This document shows, piece after piece, positions 36,958 to 48,520 of a stretch of 64,000 nucleotides of DNA. The translations under genes were made by a program, and so were the position numbers. The notes beneath the pieces were generated by a model that made no database searches, had not been told where the DNA came from, and saw only the letters and a program-made list of their open reading frames with translations. The stretch's first letter is position 1. The number at the start of each line of letters is the position of its first letter. This DNA is from Epiperipatus broadwayi (lineage: Eukaryota; Onychophora; Udeonychophora; Euonychophora; Peripatidae): contig JAQFVV010012420.1 in assembly GCA_028023455.1 (NCBI GenBank), forward strand, positions 1,736,001 through 1,800,000. Direction: 5' to 3'.

Positions 36958-37718
36958 AATTTATATTTTATTAAAATGTGAGTAAATAGTAGATGAGTAA
37001 AAATCTTCTCTTATCTGAACTTTAGTTTTATTATAGCAACTGAATAGTTAAGCCACATCTTTAATATTAGTATTTGAATTGATTGCATTATAATGCTGTT
37101 CAAATAATTCTATTATTCTTAAGTGTAATTTATGAATAGTTTATTTTTTATAATGATAATGTAGTTGTAAATAGTTTGTTTATGTATACTTTATTGTTAT
37201 ATATTTTTTTATTATTAATTAAATATTCTTTAGAATATCCTGCTGATTTGTAAATCAAGAGCTAAATATTTGCACTTTAATTTTATAAGGAGAGGAAAGA
37301 TATAAGAAGTTTGAAATTTTTCAGAATAATTATAACAGGTAATATCCACTCCATTAATATAAACATTTGTAGCTGCTTTAAAGTGATGTTTGTTAAAGCA
37401 GTTATTTTAAGTAATATTTTACTTTCTGTTATCATTACTATTACTACTTGCACAGTGTAGAAAACTTGGAACATAAGGTCATAGGATTATGACCCATCTT
37501 GGCACTTCCATTGCTTAAACTACTTATGAACTGCAAGCAGTAATCCATTCAATTATATTTTATTATTATTACGATATGTTATTGAATTGGTGTTAATTCT
37601 TGATAGTCATGTGAATAGTATTTCTTCAAAATGCCTTATCATTTATTTTACTTTAAAAAACTTTAATGGCATAGTGAATATATATAATGAAAAATGATTT
37701 ATAACTAATAAATTGGCT

Positions 37719-37823
37719 GTCAAGTATTGGTGGTCGAGAGGTCCATGACAGCTGCTTTACAAGCAGTTGTCCCAGGTTAGCGAGTTTGCTTCCCAGCTGA
37801 TGCTATGACACATGAGGAAAAAA
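37719..37823 (+). mobile_element. tRNA-Val-derived SINE with 16 bp TSD
   Basis: The 16 bp sequence aactaataaattggct flanks the element exactly (37,703-37,718 and 37,824-37,839). The ~105 bp body contains a tRNA-like head: a D-arm-like ggtggtcgagagg, an anticodon arm CTGC-TTTACAA-GCAG with the anticodon TAC (valine), and a box B region ccaggttagcgagtttgcttcc. It ends in a short A-rich tail (gaggaaaaaa). Short length, tRNA head, A-tail and long TSD are all as expected for LINE-mobilised SINE insertion. It lies within the reductase intron. Confidence 0.8.
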
Positions 37824-40800
37824 AACTAATAAATTGGCTCTCTTGCTTGGAAATTATTTTAATTATTCTAATAATGAAATCATTATTAAAATAAATAAAA
37901 GAGCATCTATTTCATGTACACATTTCATTATGTTAATGTTGCACATAACATGTGCACTTGGAACCAAAGTTTGACTGGTTAATTGAAAAAAGAATAATTT
38001 TTGTAGAAAATGCCATTAAAGAGGGACACAAAAATATCTTTGACTAAGTGTTAATCATGTAAATTACTTTATTATTACATATTAATAATATTTTTCTTGC
38101 TATTCAAAACCAACGTGATGGGAAAGACAAGAAGACAAATTGCCAATCAAATGAGAAACATAATATTACAACATTATATTGATATTAATTTATTTATCAA
38201 TTTGAATGTTAATAAAATTCATTTTATATGTGAGAATACAATATTCACCCATTTAGTTTTTGAATGTACACATTCACTTACTGTTTGATAATATACAGAG
38301 AGATATCAAATGCTTAATTTGCTTATGGACACCGAAAATAACTCACTGTCTGTTATATGAATATAGATTTAATTTCATGATATAGGTTTTATTTCATTCC
38401 ATTGAGCAGTCCCTATCTGAAAATACAGATTAAAATTCGAAACTGAAAAAGCAAGACAGTCAATGGATAGACAAATTATAGAACTTGTCTTTCTAAATCT
38501 CCTAACTTTATTGCTAGGAAGCAAAGAATTTTTGGAACAATTTTTAACTGCAGAAAGTAAGAAAAATTAAAAAAAAACACAACTTAATCTACTAATTGAA
38601 TTATGTTCTACATATTATGCTGGATATATTTTTTTAAATATCAACAAACATTATATAGCAAACAGCAGAAATTTTAAGAAATTGATTCACTAAGAGTTTT
38701 TTTTTAAGTCCTTCAATTTTGCTACTAAATGCATATATTTGAAATAATTATCCATGTTATTCTTCATTTGTGTTTTCCATAACTATGTAGATCAGAAACT
38801 TTTAAATTCTATTTATGAAGCTGATAACTATAATAATTATCAATAATCCTGTTTGTGGATTTATAATAACATATAGGAAAATTATAACCAGCTGACTTTA
38901 TTGTTGGATCTAAATAAAAGAAATTTATTTGAAACTCACAAGAAATCATTTTTTCCACCATAATTTTTCCATTGTTTGAATAGATTTTTGGTTGAGAAAC
39001 CTGAATTGATTTGAAATATGTATAAGGTGTATATAATGTGTCGAAATTATATTTTGAATTTCTATACTTATCTTGACCACTTTGTCAATTGGCCATGTAG
39101 TAAATAAGTTTTGGATATTTGATTTTTAATTATTTATAATTTATGAAAATGATTAATATTCTCACATGATACTATTAGGGCAGTATTTTTAATAGGTTTT
39201 TTTATAACCTGATAAATTCAAATTAATACATTAAAAATAAAACAATTTTTTTTTTTTTTTATAAAAGACAAAACCTTATTTGCATTGACAAAAAACTTGT
39301 ATGAAGTAGTATTACTTATCTTTTTAATTGTTTGTTTTTAAAGTTAAGCAGTAAATAGAACATTTAATAGATATGGATAAAATCATTCCTGCAATGCCTT
39401 ATCATAGTTCTTTATTCTATGACTTTTTTCATTCAGAAATTATGATGAGAATAAAGATAGCATAGATTGAATATTGTTTCTGCTTTATACTATGTGAAAA
39501 CATCTTAAAATAGCTTATGATTCCAAATATTTTACTAATAAACAATCAAATAATTGCAAATAATTATCCATGTGAATCTCAGAGACATTAGTAGCATTAT
39601 TTTTCATACTGCCTAACTCTAAATTATATTAGAAAAACATAGCTTTCATTACAATGAAGGGTTTAAGGAATAGGCTTAATTGAATCTATGAATGATGGTT
39701 TCTTCTCTTTTGAATGTGTTTCATCATAGCCTTGGTTGACTTGTGTGTTCTAACAATCTTAAGAATTTTCCAGTAACTACTATGTTAAAACTTGGCAAGT
39801 ATTTGTAGGTTAACAATCTTGTTCAGAGACTTATAAGGTAAAACCCAATAGTAATATTGTTATTAGCCTTCAGCTGAATATGTAGAATATTGAAAGATTC
39901 ATAAATAATCAAGACATGAAATGTTTTTAATAGTCATTTTTCTGTGAAACTATTTCTTTATTTATACTTAAAAACCAATGAAAAAAGAGTGTAATATTTA
40001 TTTGTATCAATGACTGCAATAATAGAATGACAAACTGAAGTATTAAAAATCAATTCTTCATAACATAGCTCTGTCACCTCATTCATAAACATCACATGAT
40101 TCCCCCAAGCAACAAACCATTTGGTTACTTCTTATTTAATATAGCAAACAGCAACAATATCGATTTATACTATGCTTTGTTTGAATACATATGAAACAAT
40201 GCATGACTATTTTAGAATTAATCATGAGCAAATGAATAATTATATATGTGTCTGGGTATTAATTTTACACAAAAAATACTCACTCTAATCAATTAATAAT
40301 GAAACTGTTACTTTCAGTCTGTCACTACAGTGCTTGCCTGTCACCTGATCTAGTGTGAACAGACCATACAATGAAATAATTATATATTTTTTAACCTACT
40401 GAATGATAAAAGCTACTATGCAATAGCTAGTTTTAAAATAACATCATCTTTCATAATATATTTTTTATTTATATATACATTATCAAAGTTACCTGATAGC
40501 ATAGCAATAATATATATGGTTAAAGTGCTATATTATTGGAGAGGGAGGGGTGCAATATTACCACACTATATTGGTACTAATTTATTTCATTATCTTTTAT
40601 TTATTATCTCAAAGAGAATGCAATCAATTAACTATTGCCTATTTGCTAATAAAAAAAATAATTTCATATGTTTATTGCTTATGGTTCTATATTTTACAAA
40701 ATAAATGATATGCTACAATTTTTTGTCATAATCCAACAGGATACAGAATGAAATAATTGTATATATATATAATAAAAACTATCTCTATACAAAAAAGTTC

Positions 40801-41346
40801 TGAAACTGTCTTTATATTTTTCTACAGCAAGTACACCTAGATTTACTATTATTGTTTTATATGTAATAATTCAGTGGAAGTCACTGCTTAATGAAAAATA
40901 GTTAATACTAAAATGCAGAAAGTTCTGTTTAATTGCTATTTTATGTAGTATCAACTTAACTTATTCTGATATGTCAAAACAGTCTGACAAAGTATAGTTT
41001 GAATTTTGAAAAGTAAAAAGGTGTGGGATGCAATGAGGAAGATCAGGCATTTATCTGCAATTATAAAAATTCATGTTGAATGAAGATGTGTTTGATGGAA
41101 AATGATTGCAGTTAAATATATTGCATTTTTTTACATAATTATAAATTATTATGTAATGTTTTATACATTTATATTACATGTACTATAATAAAGAAAGATT
41201 ATTATGAAAATTTATGGTTCACATCTGCTTATTTAGAATGAAATTTATTAAGTAATAACTGGTTGCTATTGCATCTTTCATTTTCATAGTTAATGTGTAT
41301 ATTTAGTTTACAGTCTAATTTTTATATATATATATTTTTTTTTCAG

Positions 41347-41405
41347 TAAATAATGTAGGAGTTATGTATGATTACCCCATGTACTTTTTGGATGTTTCCG
41401 TAGAG
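41347..41405 (+). CDS. HSD17B12: Very-long-chain 3-oxoacyl-CoA reductase (HSD17B12/KAR-like), internal exon b
   Basis: This 59 bp exon is bounded by TTTTTTTTTCAG and GTAAGT. With the G carried over from 35,392 it encodes VNNVGVMYDYPMYFLDVSVE and ends in phase 0. NNVG is the SDR motif that stabilises the central beta-sheet, and the following Y-[DE]-Y-P-x-Y-F-L-D stretch is characteristic of HSD17B12/let-767-type reductases. The phase agreement across a 5.95 kb intron is strong evidence that both exons belong to one intact gene on the forward strand. The next exon (which should contain the I-N-V-N helix and the catalytic Ser and Tyr-x-x-x-Lys) was not recognised in 41,406-64,000; the gene probably continues beyond, or through further long introns. 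Confidence 0.9.
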
Positions 41406-42339
41406 GTAAGTTGTGCTATGTTATTTCTCTTTTTATATCCATCATCACATGTGACAAGCCAGTTCTACAGAATTGAATTACTAGCAAAAATATAGGTACT
41501 TATTATAAATGTTGGTATTTGTGAATAGAATTGATTTGTCACATTTCATAGTTTATATTTAATATTTTTTAGCAAAATTCAATCAATCTCCCAAATCTTT
41601 ATGTCCATGCTCATTCAAGCACAGAAATACAAATTGGGCTTCAATCCATTAACTTTTTGTGTTTGACACTCTGTCATTGTGAAAACTGTGCAGGGATCGT
41701 TTAATGATAATATAATTTTACAGCATCACTTATTGACAACCTGGATGTTTTAATAATTGTTCCCTTTTATACTAGTAATGATTTACTTCTTTTGGATGGA
41801 TAATTGTAGATCAAATTCTTTTGACTTGAGATATCCTATTGATCACAAACTTTTTGTTTAGTATATATACTGTGATATGTGTGTTTAAAAAGATTACTTT
41901 TGTATGTGCAATATTGGTATTATTATTTATAATATGTGAAGATGAACAGTTATCAATAATTTTAACTAACTTTTCATTTTCACATTTAAATACAACTAAA
42001 ACTTTTTAAACAATAACTTGTCATTATCTCAAAATAAACATTATCGAAAGGTTACTTCAGGCTTTAAAAACAACTACTAGATAAAAATTTGCGACAAATA
42101 TCTAAACACTTGAGATTAATGCATTTACAGACAGAAGCTTTCTTGTAACTACTTCGTTTAATAAAAAAAAAAACTTAATCAGCTAGGGATTATTAAATAG
42201 TGTTTTATTTGAAAAAAAAGCAACGTTACAGAATAATTTATTTATTGGGTTTATTTAATAGAATTATCTGTGCTATTTCTTCTTTCTTTTTTTACTAAAT
42301 TGAGGTATTTATTTAATAAAACACAAACTTTTCAGATGT
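41406..42339. other. Presumed intron, nothing recognised
   Basis: Follows the GTAAGT donor. A slightly more complex stretch at 41.58-41.70 kb (tgtccatgctcattcaagcac) has no open frame. Confidence 0.4.
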
Positions 42340-42361
42340 TAGCATAAACAAAGCAGAAACG

Positions 42362-42701
42362 TATATATATAATTAGAAGAGACTTGAACTCAGACTTTCA
42401 AGCTCCATACAGCTAAACACTCCATCATATACAACTGATACACAAAACCATATACATGTGAAAAAGATAAATAATCTTTAATGCACATATTTCATGCTGA
42501 ACCAGCACTCATCAGTTGGAAGCCCGAAATACATATATCAGAGATCATTTATTTTTTCACATGTATACGGTCATGTGCGTCTATTATATAAGGTGGAGTG
42601 CATAACTTTAGGGTGCTTGGAAATTTGAATTTAAGTCTTTTCTAATTACATTAAGTTCAGGATACTCAATATACTTATATTTGAATATTATATATATATA
42701 A
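42362..42701. mobile_element. Family 1 hammerhead foldback
   Basis: The left half reads in reverse orientation (cttgaactcagactttcaag; aaaagataaataatc; the HHR), and the right half (gcccgaaatacatatatc onward) reads forward with the same landmarks. The two halves meet inside the ribozyme. tatatatataat is present at both ends (42,362-42,373 and about 42,690-42,701), but this is low-complexity and weak as a target-site duplication. The right boundary coincides with the inverted repeat that bounds the adjacent PLE. Confidence 0.65.
42478..42520 (-). ncRNA. Hammerhead ribozyme motif, family 1 (canonical stem II, weak stem I)
   Basis: On the reverse strand CTGATGA is at 42,515-42,509, a five-pair stem II GTGCT-GGTTC-AGCAT follows, and GAAA is at 42,493-42,490. 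Stem I is eroded on its 3' side (TTAAAG where TTGGAG is expected). On the forward strand immediately to the right, only the 3' half of another ribozyme (gcccgaaatac) is present. Confidence 0.65.
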
Positions 42702-42702
42702 T

Positions 42703-42763
42703 CAAAATTACCCCAAATTCACAACTCAACCAGACTAGTCAAAAAATAAAGTCTAAAACACAA
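42703..42763. repeat. Left inverted repeat bounding a PLE
   Basis: caaaattaccccaaattcac and the following bases up to aaaacac are the inverse of 43,791-43,850, with few mismatches (cagactagtcaaaaaataaa against tttattttttggctagtctg). Confidence 0.8.
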
Positions 42764-42849
42764 CCAACGGTATTTCACTGCTACAAACAGACTTCTCAAG
42801 TGTAAAGAACTACAAAATAACATATTTAAACTAAACATTGCCCACAATT

Positions 42850-43790
42850 TCATTTATCTCCCATCCTTATTATTAAAATACTTTTAAATAAGTCAATTGC
42901 TTTAGAATCATAAATTTTAAATAATAACGATCCTTTAATTCTTCGTTTTATTTCATTTCTTATAAATAAGACAACTTCACATTCATCAAAATTAATAGTG
43001 TGGCCTGTATATTTTTTATGGATATATAAAGCAGAGCTAAGATATTTATTTCTAACCCTACTTTTATGTACCTTTATTCTTTCATTTAGGCTCAAATTTC
43101 TCTGATCTATATATATAACTTCTTACAAAAACAAGAGATAATATACACTACTCTGGAATAGTCTTTCTATCAAAAATTTCCTTTGTATTATTTAATAACT
43201 TATTCAAAGTAATACTCTTTTTCCAAAGAATTTTCTTATTTCCAAACAAATTACTATTTTTATTTACAATTTTATAAGAAGACAATTTAAATGGAAAAAA
43301 AATAAAATCCTATTTTCCTTTATCCTTTACATCATTACAAATATTATTACTATTAAATAAAACACTTTTAACAAATTTATCAGAGTAGCCATCACTCAAA
43401 TAATCTTTATAAAATTGACCTTTCTGAAACAAAACTACTCCACAAGAATTATTTAATCTCTTATTTCTATAACAATAATTTCTTAAAATAGCTATTTTAT
43501 GAGATGCATATTGATAGCTATCAGGTTTAATTACAGACTCTAACTCTTTACTCTTAAAATAATGAATACATACCAAGCAATTATTATTTACATTTCTAAT
43601 CACCAATAGATCTAAAAATTTTAATTCAACAAAATCTAACCACTCTCCATCTACCACATAATTTATAGAAGGATCAAAACAAACTCATTTACCAACTCTT
43701 TCAGTTTATCATTCTCAACTACAAACAAATAATCATCTACATATCTAGTAAATAACTTTAAATATAAATAATTCTTCTAAACCATTGGTA
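42850..43790 (-). pseudogene. Penelope-like element: RT (RYVDD) plus GIY-YIG, decayed
   Basis: Reverse-strand reading starts with LFTRYVDDYLFVVEND; RYVDD, the PLE catalytic box C, lies at 43,746-43,732 and is intact. After a frameshift, VVDGEWLDFVELKFLDLLVI and the block to 43,310 continue the RT/thumb. The endonuclease follows in other frames: VYYLSCFCKKLYI, then YIDQRNLSLNERIKVHKSRV (YIG changed to YID), SALYIHKKYTGH and the C-terminal helix to 42,850. A motif caagtctgttt...gtgaaatacc near 42.76-42.80 kb resembles the 3' hairpin of other PLEs. The N-terminal RT motifs are missing. Inverted 60 bp repeats bound the fragment. Confidence 0.85.
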
Positions 43791-43850
43791 GTGTTTTACA
43801 GTTTATTTTTTGGCTAGTCTGATTGAGTTGTGAATTTGGGGTAATTTTGA
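43791..43850. repeat. Right inverted repeat bounding a PLE
   Basis: Starts gtgttttacagtttattttt and ends ggggtaattttg; it is the complement of 42,703-42,763. Inverted flanking copies are a known consequence of PLE integration with partial inverted pseudo-LTRs. Confidence 0.8.
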
Positions 43851-43851
43851 G

Positions 43852-44639
43852 TATTTGAGTATTTATTGACTAGTTTAGCTTTTAATATATATATATACTG
43901 TGCCCATGTAGTTGTCACAGTCATTTTAAGTAGAGCTTAAAAATATAGCTAGTTTTTAAAAAAAATTAAATTTATAATGGTTTATACTATTTTATAATGA
44001 TTTTATAAGTAGAATATGTTCAAACTTGTTAGATGGGAAGTTTACAAAGAGATTTTAAATATTATTAAAGTTGTTTTAGTGTAGTTTAAATAATAGAAGC
44101 AATATAATATATCATTTAAAAGATAAAATTAAGTAATATTTAACTGATATAATGCTATTATAAAAGTCTAATTCTAGTATTGAATATTAGATAATGTATT
44201 TAATGTGTTTTAAATAATTATTTGTTTAAGTTATTATTTAAATTTAAGTAATTAAATATTATTCTAGAATATTCTGAAAGTGTTACACGATTTAAAGGTT
44301 TATGTATTGGTATATGAGCTTTCATGTTTGTAGACAGAAATATTGATTTTTATTCTTGTTAATAAAATTAAAAACATTATGTGTTGCCGATTAATATTTG
44401 TAAATTTTATTTGAAAGTAACAATTAAATTTATTGTATTGTTTAAATAATATTTTTTGCTTTAAAATTAATATTTTAAGTTATTAAAAATACTTAAATTG
44501 TTTAATAAAGGTATTTGATACTTTAGAAGTGTTAAATAATTTAATATAATATTTAAAAGGATGAATCATAATTTAAAAAATTATTTTGTAGAGATGAAAT
44601 TTAATTTATATTTAAATAAGCATGTTTTAAGAAGTAGGA
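43852..44639. other. Extremely AT-rich DNA, nothing recognised
   Basis: Dominated by TTTAAATAATTAAT-type sequence without open frames or repeats that I could define. Confidence 0.4.
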
Positions 44640-45445
44640 TTAACCAATGAGATTACTAGATAAAAATAAGTATTAACCTTTTAACCGCTAATTTTATCAT
44701 TGGTTGTATCAGATAAAAATCAAATCTTTTAATTGGCCAACTCACAAACTGAAGACAAAGCCTATTGTTAAAACATATTCGCCTATAATATTAAATTCAA
44801 CTCAGATACGTTTATAAAAAGTATATAATTAATTTTTCAGGTTATGAAGAGAACTAAAGTTCTTTCAAAAATAAATTGCTATTTATTTATTCTAAAATAT
44901 TCAATATCGGCAACATAAAAGTTATAATGTAAACAAAAAGATCGACTTTTACGTTATAGAAAAGTAAATATTTCTTTTTACTACATCTTCAATATTTTTA
45001 CTTAAATCTTCAATATTTTTCGAAAATAATTTTGTTTTTTTATTATTCTCTCTGAAAATAATTTTAATTTCTCAAAATATTCTTTTATAATAATTAAATC
45101 GTATTCGAAATGAAAATCTCAGCGTTTTTCTTTATTTTCTTTGATCAGGCAGTTTCTTTGTTCTTTCCAGCCAATCAGAATGTCTTTTTCGGCTGAAAGC
45201 ATGCTAAGAACCAATCACAAATAATGTTCCTTCTTTGTTTAGGTTTAAATGCGTTTTTTTTCTATTTTTTACTTCTAAAATAAATCGGAAGATGTCACCA
45301 TCGTACAGAACTTTTAAAAACGAATTCAATATGTGTTTAACGAATATTTTCGTATAAAAACTGGCTGAGTTAGAGTGATTTCAGATGTCGACGAGGAGCC
45401 TCGTAAAAAACAGTCTAAGAATTAATAGTGCTGTTCGATCGGTCT
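44640..45445. promoter_or_regulatory. Cluster of CCAAT boxes with a TATA box, candidate promoter
   Basis: CCAAT-box sequences on both strands occur at about 44,644 (aaccaatgaga), 44,696 (tcattggttg), 45,171 (agccaatcaga) and 45,212 (aaccaatcac). TATAAAAA follows at 45,353-45,360 and, 25 bases on, an ATG (45,385) that opens MSTRSLVKNSLRINSAVRSV before a stop. The stretch 45,380-45,445 is richer in CpG than its surroundings and contains an ACGAGGAGCCTCGT hairpin. It could be a host promoter with a short first exon, or an LTR-like or retroelement promoter. No downstream gene was identified, so this is suggestive only. Confidence 0.3.
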
Positions 45446-46379
45446 AGACAATGAGAATTGAGAAATTAATTATTAATATTTTTTGTTTTGTTTGTCAAAT
45501 CTGATTTTGTTTAAAATTGTAATTTTTTTATAAAATTATTATTTTTTATTTTAAAAGTTTAAAGTATAATTTTAAATAATTATTTTAAAGTATTCTAATA
45601 ACTTTCAATATTTGTTAAAAATTATTCAAACAGTTTTATGAATTTTAAAAGAAAGAAAATAAAGCACAAATTAATATTATGCACTTGAATTAAAATCTGT
45701 ATGTAAGAATATTATAAAATATGTGTATAATTTATTTTTTATGAATGCGGATGAAATACTTTATTGCTAGTTTATCTTAAAAGAGCAATTTGAATGGGTT
45801 ATATATCCAAAAGTGATGCATAGCAAAATTGAGAGGAAATAACACTTAAACATTATATTTTAGAAAAAGATTTACTTGTAAAAAAAAAAACTGAAGGATG
45901 GAATATATATCTTAAAAGCTTTTACTATTTAAAGAAGGATAAATGAATTATACATTTAAAAGATTTTTTTTATTAAAATTAAGATGGATTGTGATATTTT
46001 TTTAAAAAAATTATCATTGTGTTATATGAATCTTATATAAAAAATTATTGATTGAGATGTTAGAAGAAAAAAGACTTGAATTTTTTAAAAGAATTTCTCT
46101 CAAATAAATGTGAGTATATATGTTTCATTTACAAGAAATTAAGAATGAAAATTGTCTGCTGAAAGAAAAAATAAACGATAAATAAGTTTGTTATACAAAA
46201 TATGTTATAAATGCTTATGGATGAAAAATATTAATGTCACTACATTTTGCCATATATGAAGTTGAAAAATGTATTGTTTAATATGAAATTGTATTTCTGA
46301 ATGTTTTTACCCTGATATATTTGTTCTGCTGATAAATATTAAGAAAACAGACTTAATAATATATTTATTCAGTGTAGCC
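45446..46379. other. Extremely AT-rich DNA, nothing recognised
   Basis: No supported feature. Confidence 0.4.
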
Positions 46380-46838
46380 TGATCGTTCTTAAGACAGCTG
46401 TTTAAAAGTCCTATTTGCTGTCTGAGAGATAATCGTGCATGTGAAAGACTAGCAAACTTTCAATTATTACCAATTTATTAACAACATGTGATTTAGACAA
46501 ATATTATTTACATATGTTGCTGATAAATTATATTAACATCTAGAAAATTGTGGTGTAGTAAATCTGAGATTTTGCGCCGTAATATCTTAAATTAATAACA
46601 CAATGAATGATAAGTGTATATGTTTGTATATTCAAGCTTTCGGGCCAAGATGCTTAAGACTGGCTTATATATATAAAAAGTTAAATTGAGAAAAGATTGG
46701 TATCATCCTTTTCTTGTCAAAATCTCTGTCATGTATCAAAGCCTGATTGTTCTTAAGACAGCTGTTTAAAAATCTGATTGGCTGTCTGGGATATAATCGC
46801 ACATTTGAAAGACTAGCAAACTTTCAATTATTATCAGT
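46380..46838 (+). repeat. Element bounded by ~92 bp direct repeats, 34 kb family
   Basis: Segments 46,380-46,471 and 46,744-46,836 are direct repeats (gttcttaagacagctgttta; agactagcaaactttcaatt). Between them lie gatgcttaagactggctta and a diverged agaaaagattggtatcatccttttct hairpin, which also occur at 16.06-16.22 and 33.96-34.49 kb. The whole may be a short non-autonomous element with terminal direct repeats. Confidence 0.6.
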
Positions 46839-47284
46839 GTAGATGAGTAATATTTCTTCAAGATTTTTAAAGATTTAACTTTGTGAGTTACAAAGTTTTA
46901 TTGAATGTCGATGGGGAAAAAGTTTTTATTTAAACTTTTTTCCAGTATTTTAGCAATGGGGGGAGGGGGGGAAGTACTAGAAAAATGAAGACAAAATTCT
47001 TAATTAACTTAATATAATTTAAATTTGCTATAAGAAGAGTGAACTTATAAAACAGAGAAAAGTTATAGGATTGTATTTTAAGATGTTTTATAGGTAATTA
47101 ATTTTATGAAGTGATGCAATAACTATATTTATCTTTATTTAAATTTTGCATTTGAAATACCAGAACATGTCCAAAAGGTAAAGAGAAATGTTTTACTGAA
47201 ATGTAAAAAAAGTGCCTAATAATAATTTTTAATATTATAGTATATGCTAAATTTTAGTTAAGTATTTACTTTAATTTAAATTTT
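46839..47284. other. AT-rich DNA, nothing recognised
   Basis: A short G-run (gggggagggggggg, near 46.96 kb) is the only notable composition change. Confidence 0.4.
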
Positions 47285-48520
47285 GTAGTATTGGTAGAAA
47301 ATTTATATCTGCAATAAGAAAAAAGGTTGGAATTATCATGAAATGGGTAGAAGACTTCTATCAAGAATTATATAGTAATAAAGAACACATTCCTCCTATA
47401 TCTATTATATCTTCCAAATTACCTAGAATTTTAAATGAAGAAGTGAGACATGCAATTAAATTTATGAAGAAAGGGAAAGCTCCAGATAATAATGGAATTA
47501 TAATTGATATATTAATAGAAGCAGTGAAGAAATAGAAAATTTTTTAGCAAAGTTTTATACCAAATGTCTAAATGATAAGGATGTACAAGATGATTGGAAG
47601 AGTGCAGTATTAATATTAATATTTAAAAAAGAAGGTATTAGAAATTACAGACCTATCAGCTTTTTATCTGTTTTATACAAACTTTTTACCAAGATAATTA
47701 CAATTCATCTATAGAGAACATCGGATGTCTACCAACCAAAAGAACAAGCTGGATTTAAAAGTGGTTTTAGTACAGTAGATCATATCCAGGTTATTGAGAG
47801 AAGTTATAGAATGGACAAATGAATATGAGTTGTCATTATGCTTTGGATTTGTAGATTGCAAAAAGGCATTTGATTATTCTTCAGTGATTAAAGCATTGGA
47901 TCATTAAGGTATAGATCCAGGATATTGTCATATTTTGAAGAATATTTATAAAAATGTAACAACAATAATTAGATTACATAATAATACTAGGAAAGACAAC
48001 ATTGAGATGGCTGTAAGTCAGGGTGACTCCATATCACCAAAACTTTTTACAGCAGTGTTGCAAGAAGTATTTTGTGGATTTAAAAAAAATGGGAAGCTAA
48101 AGGAATGAAAGTAAATGGAGATTATTTAAGTCATTATTTTGCAGTTGATTTAGTTATTTTTTCAAATAATGCTTTAGAATTGCAGGAAATGTTGTAGGGG
48201 TTATCAGATGAAAGTAGGACTAAAGATAAATGTTAAAAAACTAAAGTAATGTTCAATGGATTTTGTCAAAATACGAAAATAAAAATTGATTGTGATGAGG
48301 TAGAAGAAGTTAACAGCTACAAATACCTTGGTCAGATTTTTAATACGGATGGAAACATAATAGATGAAATTAACTACAGAATTAAACTTGGTTGGAGTGC
48401 TTTTGGTAGAAATAACTTGATACTAAAAGGAAATATGCCTATGTGTTTAAGGGGGAAGCTTTTTAATAAATGTGTTTTACCAGCCCAAGTATTTCAGATT
48501 TTATTCACTTTATGTACTTA
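47285..48520 (+). pseudogene. RTE-type LINE reverse transcriptase fragment
   Basis: The best-preserved RTE copy of the window. MKWVEDFYQELYSNKEH opens a 65-codon frame (47,338-47,535) ending with EEVRHAIKFMKKGKAPD. Then, across stops, come IRNYRPISFLSVLYKLFTK (about 47,640), EQAGFKSGFSTVDHI, FVDCKKAFD, MAVSQGDSISPKLFTAVL (about 48,010) and FAVDLVIFSNN (about 48,140). FADD has become FAVD, so the catalytic pair is broken. The last open block (48,249-48,521) contains EVNSYKYLGQIFNTDG and INYRIKLGWSAFGR, typical of RTE-type elements. The endonuclease is missing at the 5' side. A PLE follows about 170 bp downstream on the same strand. Confidence 0.85.

Larger units (their letters stand above)
35393..41346 (+). 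other. 5.95 kb intron of the HSD17B12-like gene
   Basis: The intron runs from GTAAGC to a strong polypyrimidine tract and TTTTTTTTTCAG. It contains TG and CA microsatellites (36.14 and 36.49 kb), a GTT run (36.31 kb), a tRNA-Val-derived SINE (37.72 kb), and a small reverse-strand ORF (36.83 kb). The remaining AT-rich sequence has no recognised content. Segments at 38.10-38.30 and 40.52-40.70 kb share the weak phrase LxHYIxxNLF in translation and may be old copies of one repeat. Confidence 0.75.

Noticed and set aside
37480-37520. tRNA-like phrase near ggtcataggattatgaccc
   Set aside because: A local hairpin only; no A/B box pair at sensible spacing.
38097-40704. Two short forward ORFs sharing an HYIxxNLF phrase
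   Set aside because: The similarity is a few residues in AT-rich sequence; not enough to call a gene or repeat family.
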